Shown piece by piece: positions 22,601 through 33,269 of a DNA stretch of 64,000 nt (its first letter is position 1; each line of letters opens with the position of its first letter). Origin of the DNA: Benincasa hispida (lineage: Eukaryota > Streptophyta > Magnoliopsida > Cucurbitales > Cucurbitaceae). The stretch is from contig NC_052357.1 of assembly GCF_009727055.1 (NCBI RefSeq), positions 18,611,005 to 18,675,004 on the forward strand, written 5' to 3'. The position numbers and the translations under genes were made by a program. A model generated the notes under the pieces. The model saw nothing but the letters and a program-made list of their open reading frames with translations. It searched no databases and was not told the origin of the DNA.

Positions 22601-25600
22601 AATTGAAGGAAACAGTCAACAACTTAGTGTAATTTCAGTTAGTTCGGTTCATTGATAGTTAAATTTACGATATTTTGTTAGCCTATAAATAGCCACACCT
22701 TGGATTTCTGTGTCAAATAGGAGAAAGGAGAGATATCAGGCTAAAGGAAAGGGTGTTTGTATCTTTATGGAGTTGTTAAGTTGGACTATAACTTATAAGG
22801 GTGTATGTGTGGGGGAGAGAAGGAAAAAAAGATTCATCCAGAGTACTATAGGAAATATAAGCATGAGAAGTGACTGAAGGGTTATGAAATCACTTTGAAG
22901 TCGGACAAATGTTGGGCGGCCAAAGGTAGAGGGCATGCAGATGATTGAGAGGGATCTTAACCTTGTGGAGTGAAAAAGAAAGTCGTTCAGTGGTTTTGTA
23001 AAAGGGCTGCTTGACTTTGACCAACTTCTCCATTATTATAAACGGTAGACCTAGGGGTAAGATCTTCGCGAATAGAGGGTTGCGGCAAGGAGACCCCCTT
23101 GCCCCTTTCCTTTTTACAATTGTGGGAGATTCCCTCTGTAGACTCATCCATTACTACAATGAAAGAAAGGTAGGTTTCTCCTTTAGTAACATATCTTCTG
23201 AGCTGACCCATCTTTAGTATGCTGATGACACCCTTTTGTTTTGTTCTTGGGAGGATGGAAATGTGTGGGCTTGGTGGTTTTTGATTAATCTATTTCTCTT
23301 GGGCTTTGGGTTATCCCTTAACTCCTCCAAAACCACCCTCATTGGTATTAACTTGAATAGTGAAAAGATGGATACCTTTGCTTTGAGACTCAGCTGTAGG
23401 GTTGAAACCTTCCCGTTCGTTTACCTGGGCAGTCTTAAATAGCCTCCTTTGCTACTTTTTCTCTGTGATGCAAGCTTCGGTGAAGACTATCAATAGGTTG
23501 GAAAAGACTGTTAAGAGATTTTGTTTGGGATGGAGGCTTCTCTCGACCGCTTTCTCACCTTGTTAAGTGGACTTGGGCTCCTCTCCCTACTATATATGGT
23601 GGCCTCGGGATTGGCTCCTTTCGCCAAAAGAACACTGTCTTACTTATGAAGTGGCTCTGAAGATTCTGTCATGAGGAAAATGCTATTTGGAGACATGTGA
23701 TTGTGGCTATTTATGGGAAGGAGGATCAGGGCTGGTTCATTAAGCCTCCTAAGAAGGGAAGAACTTATAGACTTTGGGCTGGCATTTTAAAACATAAAGA
23801 TCAATTTGAGCACTTTACCGACTTTGTTTTGGGGGATGGCAAAGCTATTAGCTTTTGGGAAGATAATTGGTGTAACTCTCAAACCCCTTGCTCTCAAGTT
23901 TCCCAATATTTATGCTCTGTCTTACAAGAAGGAGGCGATGGTGGCGGATTGCTAGTGTGCTTCAAATCAATCGTGGGATTTGGGCCTCAGAAGCAACATT
24001 TTTTATAGAGAGTTAGATGAGGTGGCTGCACTCTTACAGGTTCTTCACTCTTGGATTCTGTAGGGGGCCTTGACAGACTTGAGTGGAAGATCAATGTTTC
24101 TGTGAAGTTTACCACTAAGCTATCTTTTTAAAGATGACGAAACACCTCCCCCACACCACCTTTCCATTGATTAATCTTGTGTTAAGCTGAAAATTCCCAA
24201 AAAAGTGAGATTCTTCCTTTCGTCTCTTGCATATAGAAGTCTCAATACTCATGACAAGTTGCAAAGTAAGCTTAAAATGAGCTCTCTCTCTCCCTTTATC
24301 TGTAGCCTCTGTATGAGAGAAGAAGAGTCCTTGGACCATCTTTTCTTGCACTGTGATTTTGCCTCTAAGGGGTGGTCCAATGTCTTTAGCATTTTTTGGT
24401 GGATTTGCTGTCTTCCGGAAAAGGTTGATGTCTGGCCTCTGGAAGGTCTTGACAGCCATGCTTTTAGTGATAGAGGGAAGATTCTTTGGAGATGTGCCAC
24501 TCGAGTTCTTCTTTGGTGTCTTTGGAATGAAAGCAATAGCAAAATTTTTTAAGATAAGTTTTCTTCTTTCGATTCTTTTTGGGCTTGTGTTCAACATGCA
24601 GCCTCTTGGTGGTGCATTAATTACACCAACTTCTTTGGTAATTACAGCCATTTGATGATTTTTAATAATTGGAAGGACCTCTTGTATTTGCCTCCAGAAG
24701 GGGTCACCTCAACCCTTTACCCTTAGGCTGTCTTTTCTTTTCGGTTGAATATACTTGTTTGTTTCCTATTAAAAAAATAATAATAAATTAAACAATGGTT
24801 CAAAATGTGTTTGATACTATATATTAATAAATCATAAAACTAGTTATAGTTCACGTACCGTTGGAGCTTCAAGCTACAGGTCCATGAGGTCCCCTCGGTA
24901 GCTCAACGGGATTGAATGAGAATCAGTTTTTGGATTAATTTGAATTGTTCAAATTACTTGAGGGAATTAATTATATCAGATATAACAAATTAAATAAAAT
25001 TTATATATGATACATTAAAATATATTGTAGTCTTCCACTATAATTAATAATAAAAATAAAAAATATATAATTATTATTTTGTAATATTATATAATTTATA
25101 ATACATATTATATTTTTAAGAAATAAATTGAGTTTATAACATGATATATTGTACTAATGTTCTCTTCTCTATTTAATATAATTCTACATTGTAAAAATTT
25201 AAAATTTAAAATTTGGATGCAATGAGAACATAAAAATGTTGTTTTCAGAATTTGCACTGTTTGGATTACAAAATCTGAAAACAGTTTTAGAAATAAAATC
25301 TAAATTGTCTTCCAAACGCATATTTGCTTAACTCAGTAATTTTGAAAATATAAAACAGAATCAAGATTTTCTACTAAGTAGGCCCTTATAAGTCGATTTT
25401 TATAACTTAAAAGGAGTCTGGCTCTGAAGTTTGAGAAATTGATGATGAACTTCATCTAGGATAATAACAAAGGAAGACAATTACCAATTTAGTAAGGTGG
25501 GTAATGAGATCATTACCAGCAGAAATGGGAGGGACTGGGAGTGGGAAATATTAGTAAAAGAAGTATAGCACTTGTGTGTGGTGTGTGGATTTGTGAAAGT

Positions 25601-26430
25601 GAAACCTAGTCCTTGGTGGAATATTACTCAACTAAAACTGATGTTCTAGATGTTCTCAACAATAAGAGTAGGCAGTGAAAAACCCCTCTTTGGGAGGATA
25701 AGATTTAAGAGGATTAATTTTCAAACACTAGTTATTCCCTAATTTTGTTATACTGTATCCTCCTTTAAACTCAATTTTAAGAGTTCTAATTTATTTTGAA
25801 GTAAGAAATCATAAATTTTTTGTACTCCACTAATTCTCTACAACCAGAAATTCTTTCTTTGCCAGCCGACTTTAAAGGTGCTTTCGGCATACCACTCACA
25901 TCACAAACAAAAGGAAAAAAGAAATTAAGAATAAAGAAAAGCATGGCACTATACACACTTGGAGCCCATTATTTAGGCTGGTTTGCCTTTTTTTCCTCCT
26001 TGATATGTATTAGGTGACAATGGCATCTTATGTGGGACCTTCAACGTCAAAACCTTTCTTTATAACCTAACCGTTGCCGTACCATATGATTTGATTTTGG
26101 ACGTTACAGGTCGATGCCGTGGTATACTTGGTGGATGCCTATGATAAGGAGAGATTTGCAGAATCCAAAAAAGAACTTGATGCCCTCCTTTCAGACGAAT
26201 CACTTGCAAACGTCCCATTTCTCGTGTTGGGGAACAAGATCGACATACCCTATGCTGCCTCAGAGGATGAATTGCGATACCACCTCGGCCTAACGAACTT
26301 CACCACTGGAAAGGGGAAGGTAAACCTAGCAGACACCAACGTTCGCCCGTTGGAGGTGTTCATGTGCAGCATCGTCCGCAAAATGGGGTATGGTGATGGC
26401 TTCAAGTGGCTTTCTCAATATATCAAGTAG
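19610..26430 (+). CDS. SAR1: Small GTPase SAR1 (COPII coat assembly), 3 exons
   Basis: SAR1 recruits Sec23/24 to the endoplasmic reticulum membrane and starts COPII vesicle budding. Exons 19610-19738, 20138-20269 and 26110-26430 join in frame to exactly 193 residues, the usual plant SAR1 length. The protein has the family's amphipathic N-terminus ([17 protein letters not shown]), P-loop GLDNAGKT (27-34), switch II DLGGH (70-74), guanine-specificity motif NKID (129-132) and the typical C-terminal half ending FKWLSQYIK. No defect is visible. Start: ATG 19610 gives the canonical N-terminus; the frame is open upstream to 19460 but that part does not resemble SAR1. Intron 1 is GT-AG; intron 2 (20270-26109) starts with AAG|GCAAGT, a GC donor with otherwise perfect consensus, and is 5.8 kb long because it carries a decayed LINE and a copia LTR piece. 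Confidence 0.95.
21440..24790 (+). mobile_element. Decayed L1-type LINE in SAR1 intron 2
   Basis: Sense to SAR1. The 3' half encodes reverse transcriptase remnants: [17 protein letters not shown] (about 23072), YADDTLLF (23218-23241, preceded by a stop at 23215-23217 where Q is usual), LSLNSSKT and FVYLGSLK, then many stops. At 24205-24552 is the zf-RVT-like C-terminal region ([18 protein letters not shown]). The 5' part (22041-22640) has broken ORF1-like sequence resembling the DUF4283 gag-like region ([10 protein letters not shown] in one frame, [12 protein letters not shown] in another). Endonuclease sequence was not found, so it is probably internally deleted. An A-rich AATAATAATAAATT tail near 24770-24787 marks the 3' end; the 5' limit is uncertain. 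Confidence 0.75.
24841..25040 (+). mobile_element. Copia LTR fragment in SAR1 intron 2
   Basis: The run TTCACGTACCGTTGGAGCTT followed by CAAGCTACAGGTCCATGAGG and GAGAATCAGTTTTTGG matches 50513-50600 and, with more changes, 48605-48690, which belong to the copia LTR family of the 41-53 kb complex. Only ~200 bases of the ~2-kb LTR are recognisable. It lies just beyond the LINE tail, so the intron has taken in at least two unrelated elements. Confidence 0.7.
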
Positions 26431-27860
26431 ATGATAGAGTCTCCTTATGCATTACAGGTCATGATTGCCATGGCACACTCCATACTAGCCAGAAGATGCA
26501 TTAAGTGCACATGTACTGTTGGGTTCCATGTGGGATGGAGGTTGATACCTCTTATCACCTGTCTGTAAAATTTGTGTATCAATAGTTTGTTTATTGGCCA
26601 TTCCATCAGATTGGTATATGTATGCATTTCTTTTCTAGATTCAGCCGGCAGGATTTTCCTTTTTCTAGAAAATGTAAGACCTGAAGCAATACAGCCTATA
26701 TCGTTTGTTTTGGGTATAAAATATTTGGTTTTTGAATGTGTAAGCCAGGAGGATCTGCACAACTCTTCTGTTTATCGTCCTACCGTTTCTTCTTCGTCTC
26801 GTCCTGTCCCGGTTTTGTCTTAACCGATTAGTGTTGTGAAGATAACTTATAGTGAAGTGAAATGTCTAGAATCCTTCTATCTCTTCCTCGTCTCGCCTCG
26901 ATTTCATCATAACCAATCGCTTTTGTGATATGGAGCTCTTTCTAAGCTTACCAGAAACTATCCTTCACTATTTTTAGGCGAAGGAGAGAAGTAGTTTCAT
27001 TACTACTATGGAATACTAAAAATTCGAAGTTATTATTCATTAATTTCTCAATATCATACAAACCAAACTTGTTACTAAAATCTCGATTAATAACGACGTT
27101 GTTCTCTGTTTTCATTTTTTTAAATTTATGTTTGTTTTTTATTGACTTTTCAATATGGTTTTTAACTTCGCTCAAGAAACACTTGAAAACAAAAGTAAGT
27201 TTTTCTACATTTTTTTAGTTTTTAGAACTTGACTTACTTTCTAAACCATTAATTTTGAAAAGACATAATTCTGAAATGGGTCTAAATAGTTCATGATTTA
27301 GCATTAGTTATGGAGTCCAAAATAGGATTGGAATTTAAGAAGGGTAAAAAACCTCCCTCCAACATGCACCAAACTGCACAATTTTTCAACCCATGTGGTC
27401 AACACTATCCAATTTCCAAACAAATTCAATACTAAAAACGTTTTCTCCCCAATGAAAACCCAGAAGACAACAAACAGGGACCAGTGTCAGACATTATATA
27501 TATATATATTTTCAAAAAACGCAAACCATTTCTCAGAACATCAAACGTGTTGATTGAAAGGTCAAATAGATTTTATGATTGGTAGAGTTTGGAAATGGTA
27601 GTCAATATCATGATCAAATGGGCCAACTCATTTTCAATTTTCTGTAGCAAAAATAAAACAATAAAAAAAAGAAAGTTGGGTCAGCTCCACTTTCTCCCTG
27701 TTTCTGTGGCCACAATGATCCAACAAAGATGACGCCTTTATTTACGTTACAAAAATTAAAAAGCTCTCATTTTCAATTCTCAACCCTTTTAAGACCTCTT
27801 CTTTAACACTCATTTTACAGTACTTAGCCGCGTTTCTTACACTTACCATCTCTCTTAAAC
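26431..27860. other. SAR1 3' UTR and spacer
   Basis: A 3' UTR of perhaps 250-300 bases, then AT-rich spacer with a TA run near 27495-27510. The small frames here (26445-26762 minus, 26948-27175 minus) show no recognisable domain. Confidence 0.45.
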
Positions 27861-27867
27861 TATATAT
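27861..27867 (+). promoter_or_regulatory. Likely TATA box of the first PADRE gene
   Basis: TATATAT lies 114 bases before the ATG at 27975 and is followed by a CT-rich leader (TCTCTCTTTCTTTAG). Assigned by position. Confidence 0.4.
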
Positions 27868-27974
27868 TCGAGTTTCATAACTTCATTCTTTCATCAATCA
27901 TCACTGACCCAAAACCAAATACATCTCTCTTAATCTCTCTGAAATTTCTCTCTCTTTCTTTAGAAACCATTCAA

Positions 27975-28445
27975 ATGGGTTGTTTTTCTGCTTGTTTCTC
28001 TTTGAAATCAACAAACACAGCAAAGCTTCTAGACATTGATGGAGGTCTGATCGGAAAAGTCAGGCTTCCGGTGAAAGCGGCGGAGCTGATGCTGGAGAGG
28101 CCTGGCCAGGTTATCTCTCCGGTGGATGTGCTCCGGCGAACTCGTCGGATTTCGGCTTTGAAAGCCGATGACGAGCTTGTGGGTGGGAAGATATATGTGG
28201 TGGTGGCTGTGGGAAGAATTGGGTCTAAAGTTTCGATGACGGAATTGGAGAATTTTGAGTTGGGTTGCAAGAATAGGGTGAAGAAGAACGGATCGAAGGT
28301 GCAGCCGGCGGCGGCAACGGCGGCAACGGCGGCGGAGGAAGGTTCTGATCAGTTGAGTTGTGTTCGTGGAAATTATAAGCGGTGGAATCCCAATTTAGAA
28401 TCGATTTCTGAGGATTTTTCACTCTCTTTTAGAGAGAAACATTAG
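27975..28445 (+). CDS. PADRE (DUF4228) domain protein, 156 residues
   Basis: A single-exon gene. The PADRE domain covers most of it: LLDIDGGLIGKVRLPVKAAELMLERPGQVISPVDVLRRTRRISALKAD and then DDELVGGKIYVVVAVGR, the two conserved PADRE blocks. A less ordered Ala/Glu-rich tail follows, ending in the short motif RGNYKRWNPNLESISED that recurs at the C-terminus of many family members. The N-terminus MGCFSAC offers Gly2 and Cys3/Cys7 for myristoylation and palmitoylation, suggesting membrane attachment (inference). PADRE genes are known for induction by pathogens and abiotic stress; the biochemical role is unknown. A second member lies at 32268-33269 in the same orientation. Confidence 0.85.
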   Translation: MGCFSACFSLKSTNTAKLLDIDGGLIGKVRLPVKAAELMLERPGQVISPVDVLRRTRRISALKADDELVGGKIYVVVAVGRIGSKVSMTELENFELGCKNRVKKNGSKVQPAAATAATAAEEGSDQLSCVRGNYKRWNPNLESISEDFSLSFREKH

Positions 28446-31400
28446 AAGGATTAGGGGTTTTGGTTGATTTAATAGAACAGAGTGTAGACTAATTGTATCA
28501 TAAAATTTATGGTAAAATTATACTTTTGATTCTCGAAAAGTTATCGATTATGTTCTTGAACAAATTAAAGATTTCAAGTGAAATACTTCTACAAACAAGG
28601 AAATCAAGCTAAATAGCTATTCTAAAGAATTCTTAGTAGTGTGAAAAGAACTACCAAGTAGAAAATTACCAACCTAACGTGGAGCAGTCAAATCAAGGAG
28701 TTTAATGCTTCGACTTAAGATATATAATAAATAATAATGGTTTTTTGTCACGTGCCATTTATGTGGTTAAAGAGAGATAAACGGACTAAATCAAGTCTCC
28801 AATTGATCGTTTGGTTTCACGTTTCTCTTCGGTCGAAGTCGGTTTGACCGTTATGTAAACCAACCATGATCGATTTTATTGGAAAACTAACTTCGACCAA
28901 TCGATGCTCACCTCTAGTGTTAGATAATTCAAGGAGTTGTTGGCTTGAGAATCATGTTGAAGATCTTATTCCTTCTCATTTCAAGAAGGTTTGGTTGGTG
29001 GATGAAAAGAAAAAGAGGGAGATCGGAGAATTTGGGGGAGTTGGGTTTGAGATATGAAAGAGTATTGACTACTATAATTTAACCTAGTTATAGATAAACA
29101 CTACTTAAATAAGAAATGATTTAGAGACAATAAGTTCAAGTTACAATGACTATCTTAGAGTTGTTTTGACAACTAAATATAGTAGGACTAGATGATTGTG
29201 TTGTGAAAATAGTCGAAGTGCGGACAAATTGACTTAGACATTCATAAATGAAAAAAAAAATAGTGAAAGTGAGTGAGAGATTATTATTTTTTCTTTTTGA
29301 AATGTCAAGGGGAGAAAGATTGTGGATACTAAAGTTTGTAACTTATTAAATGTAGTGTGTTTATTAATTAATAAAAAAGGATCTTGCTTCAGCATTAATT
29401 TTCCATTAAATAATATACATTTTCATTCAATAATATACATGATTGAAGCTAAGGTTGTTAGAAAATACCACTATGTATGTGTTGACATATGCTAGTATTT
29501 GAGTAAGGATGAGTTGTCTCATGTTGATGAAATTATTGATATGCATCTATTTTAGAGTGTTTATGTAAAGATAGACCTACAAAATTTGTATACAGTATAA
29601 AATTTATATAAGGTGAATATATGATTTATTTATCATTTCTTTGTAGCGTTGATAAGAAAAGATATAAATGTATCTCATTAAGATGCATGTCAATTCTTGT
29701 CATTTTGAATGTAGTCTCTTGGGGGAGTAACAAGGGCCTCGTCATAAGTTTAATAAACTAATTAAACTTAATATTCTAGGGACTTAGTCAAACAAAGTTA
29801 AAGAATATTACTTTACAAGATAAACTATGTTTATGAAAAGTAAAATGAGTGACAGTGTCGAAGTGTTGGTACAAATTTTCGATTAAAACTTCAATCTTTG
29901 ATTGATTTAAGGGATATGTGTGTTCATAATTAGATCGTTGGTGTACTATTCATTATAGAATCTCAAAGAGTAAAATGATAAACTAATATGTTCGTAATTA
30001 TGAATAATTTAGGAGTGATAGCAAATGTGTAAAAGTTATAACCATATCCAACTGTTTCATAACTCAACGGTCAAAAAACATGAATAACATTCTCTATAAG
30101 TCAAACTTTCGACATTTCAACTCCACATTTTTAATGCTATATATTAAAAGAGAGAAAAACTTTAGGTTGAATTAAAAATAATGTACTAAATAGATAATTA
30201 AGGCATCATTCGGTAACCATTTTTTTTTTTTTTTTGAAAATTAAGTTTACATATGCTACTTCCACCTTCAAATTTCTTCTTTTGTTATCTTCTTTAGCCA
30301 ATGATTTAAAAAAAAAAAAAACAAATTAGAATTTGAAAACTAAAAAAGTAGTTTTTAAAAACTTGTTTTTGTTTTTAGAATTTGACTAAGAATTCAACTA
30401 TTATACTTATGAAAGATGCAAATCATGGAAAGAAATGAGAAAAAAATAGGCTTAATTTTAGAAACTAAAAATAAAAAAACAAAATGGTTATCGAACAAGA
30501 CCTAATTAATTAGGATTGATTGATCACAAGAATGTATAGGCTCCATTATTGAAAGAGGCTGAAGCCCAATAAAAGGCATAGGGTGCTTTATGGAGCCCAA
30601 CTATGGATCTTGAACAGTATAAGGTCCAAAGCCATCCATTTGGGCCTAACAAGGCCCTAGCATTTTTCTTTCATACGTGCGTTTCGAAATTTTAAATTCT
30701 AATCTTTTTAATCGATGGTATATATTAATTATTAGCTAATGTAATTTTGAGAAACAATTAAAATAAACTCTCCATTTTTTTCTAAAAAACTTCATCTTTG
30801 TCTAGTCATGTTTAGAGGATTTTTTTTTCTATTCTTTTCCTTTCTGAAAATAGTATAGGAGAATCAAACCTCTAATTTTGAAGTTGATAATACATATTTT
30901 ATGACTGTTGAACTATGCTCATTTTTGGGTTAGTTTTATTTCGTTACCATGTATCTGACCCACAAAGAAATTTCTAATTTTAATATTATTTTTAAGAAAA
31001 ATAATTTTAATATGCCTAGGTATTGAAATAATTATTTATGCTTTTGTGATAAATTAGTATTTGTATTTTATCAATAATTTAATAGAAAAACGTTATGCAT
31101 GGTGAATAATTTACTCCCAATCCCCATTTTAAAATATATATTTTTCTTCTCCCATACCCAAACTTGTTTAAAATAGGGATTCTTGGACTTATGAGCATGT
31201 AGATATTGGACTTTTCAAATCTCTTGACTTTTTTTTTTATTAAGAATGTATGTCTAAACAGTTAATTGATCGAATTATGCTTAGATTGACAATCTCCTAA
31301 TCATGTTCTAGTAAAATTCTCCCTTTTTAATTTTATAACAATATAAAATTCGATGTATATATCCTTATTTGAAAGAAGCATCTAAAAAGGGTAATTAATT

Positions 31401-32267
31401 TTGGCATGACATAATATAATAATTTTTTTAAAAAAAAAAAACACAAAAAACAAGTGAACTAAACTACTAGTCCACCCAAATCCCTTTTACTCCACTCACC
31501 ACATTTAAGGATAAATTATTAGGAATTATCATCATAATATCAACTAACATGGAAATTTCGATCAAAATCCAACATTAATTAGATAAGAGGATGATCTTAA
31601 ATTTATAAGAGAGGACGATTATCGATCTTAAAAAGTATGGAATTTTTTGAATGAAACCAAAAGTAAAGTTATAAAAACTTGTGTCCAAATAATATCATAG
31701 AGATATGTGAAGGTTTGCAGACCCTAATAATAGCTCTATATATAGTAATTAACCTTTACTTCTTGATTCTTTCATTAAAGTTGGAAGTTCAAATCTTACC
31801 ATAATAAAATGAACATTATTTCAACCTAACTCAAATTATATAATTAATTATAGAAAGAAAACATTTTTGAATTGCATAAAAAGGGGTGACTTAATTGATT
31901 GGTTAAATTTAAAAATAGAAAATGATTTAGTTAATATAGTTATTGTAATAGTTGAACTATCTCTTGACTTTAGTTAAATTTTCCACCAAATCCCTTTGTT
32001 GTTGACCAGATCTCAAGAAACCAACATGATCATCATCATCATCATCATTCCTTCCTTCCTTTCTCTTCAACAAAACAAACTTGCTTTAAACTCAAACCCC
32101 AACCACTCAGATCATCCAAATTTTCACCACCATTATCACCAAAATAAGCCTTCCCCATTATAATTAATGGAGCTGTTCAACAAACTCCTTTCCCACCTCT
32201 AACATTCCTCTTCTTATTCCTTCCTCTCCTTTCTCTCCTCCTCACCTCACCTTCCGATCATTCTCCG
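28446..32267. other. Spacer between the two PADRE genes
   Basis: About 3.8 kb of AT-rich sequence. It contains one clear MITE (30202-30502) and an ATC microsatellite near 32030-32047. The frame at 28866-29057 has no recognisable domain. A CT-rich leader precedes the next gene. Confidence 0.5.
30202..30502. mobile_element. MITE with terminal inverted repeats and TAATTAA target duplication
   Basis: The left end GGCATCATTCGGTAACCAT is inverted at the right end (revcomp GGTCTTGTTCGATAACCAT). Flanks are TAATTAA at 30195-30201 and 30503-30509, a 7-bp target-site duplication (8 bp would be typical of hAT). Interior is A/T-rich with a GTTTTTAAAAACTTG core and no coding potential. A related, less clear copy sits in the BXL intron at about 58486-58760. 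Confidence 0.75.
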
Positions 32268-33269
32268 ATGGGCAACGTCACCTTCGTCTCCGGCATTGGG
32301 AGAGTTGTTCTCTCCGACGGTTCCATTCAAAAATTCAACGAACCGTTCACAGCGGCCGAGCTGATGCTCGAACACCCACGACAAGTTGTCGTTGAGATCT
32401 GCAAAAGTACCATCATAAGAAAACGGCTAACTCCATTGCCAGCCGACGAAAAGCTCGATTCAAAGAAGGTCGGTTAAATCATTACTGAACTCAAAAGTTT
32501 AATAGTGTGATAGATTATTTTTCTCTCTTTCAACTTGATAAGTCAATTAGTTTTTCTTTAGATTTTAGATGTTTGTATTCATTGTTTATTGTACCTTTTG
32601 TGTCGGACAAAACATGCTTATTATTAAAGTATGCCAAACAATTGCTTTCTTTACATCTAGAAGGTAATTTCTAGTTTTTTTTAATGCTAATGTATTTTAA
32701 ATAATGAGAAAAATAAGTACCTAAAGAGTGCTATAGATGCATTAAGCTTCATTCACTTAAGTTTAACTATGCCTTTTAATTTGCAAAAAAAACTTCTTAT
32801 TTTAATTTTTATATGGAATTAGAATTATTACCTTAAAGTGGATAACATACAATATGATGAATCATTTACATTTCATATTGTCAACAAGGTTTATATGATG
32901 CTACCTATAAGAGGAGGCAAGCCAGCATCATTGTCGTCGGAGGAAATCCGCCGTGTTCTTCTATGTGCCAACTCGGCGTTAAGGTCGCGCTCTCTCCTTC
33001 TTTCGTCTTCTAAGGTTCTTCCTTGGTTTGCTAGGGCTGCGACGTCTGCGACAATAACGACAACGAGAGAGGTCCAAGTGGAGATTAAAAAGGAAGATCT
33101 TGTGAAGATCGAAGGAGAGGAAGATCGATGGGAAACGGAGATGGCGGCGGAGGGGAGGCCGGAGTATTTGAGCAGACAGTTATCTGGTAGAGGTTGGAAG
33201 CCAAGCTTGGATACAATTAAGGAGAAGAAATTTGAGAAGAAATATTCTCATTGGTTGTTCAACTTTTGA
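32268..33269 (+). CDS. PADRE (DUF4228) domain protein, 2 exons, 193 residues
   Basis: Exon 1 is 32268-32468 (67 codons, donor AAG|GTCGGT) and exon 2 is 32889-33269 (acceptor AACAAG|GTT), joining in phase 0 to 193 residues. The PADRE core is MGNVTFVSGIGRVVLSDGSI, FTAAELMLEHPRQVVVEI, PLPADEKLDSKK at the splice point, and VYMMLPIRGGKPASLSSEEI in exon 2. The intron falls just before the VYMMLP block, where I recall introns in relatives. Gly2 could be myristoylated. The C-terminal third is disordered and ends with the family motif LSGRGWKPSLDTIKE. Compared with the neighbour at 27975 it is longer and more typical of the MGN-type branch. The gene looks intact; the role (stress-related) is inferred from family behaviour. 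Confidence 0.87.

Noticed and set aside
24115..24651. 178-codon minus-strand frame in the SAR1 intron
   Set aside because: Antisense to the LINE zf-RVT region, which is recognisable on the plus strand.
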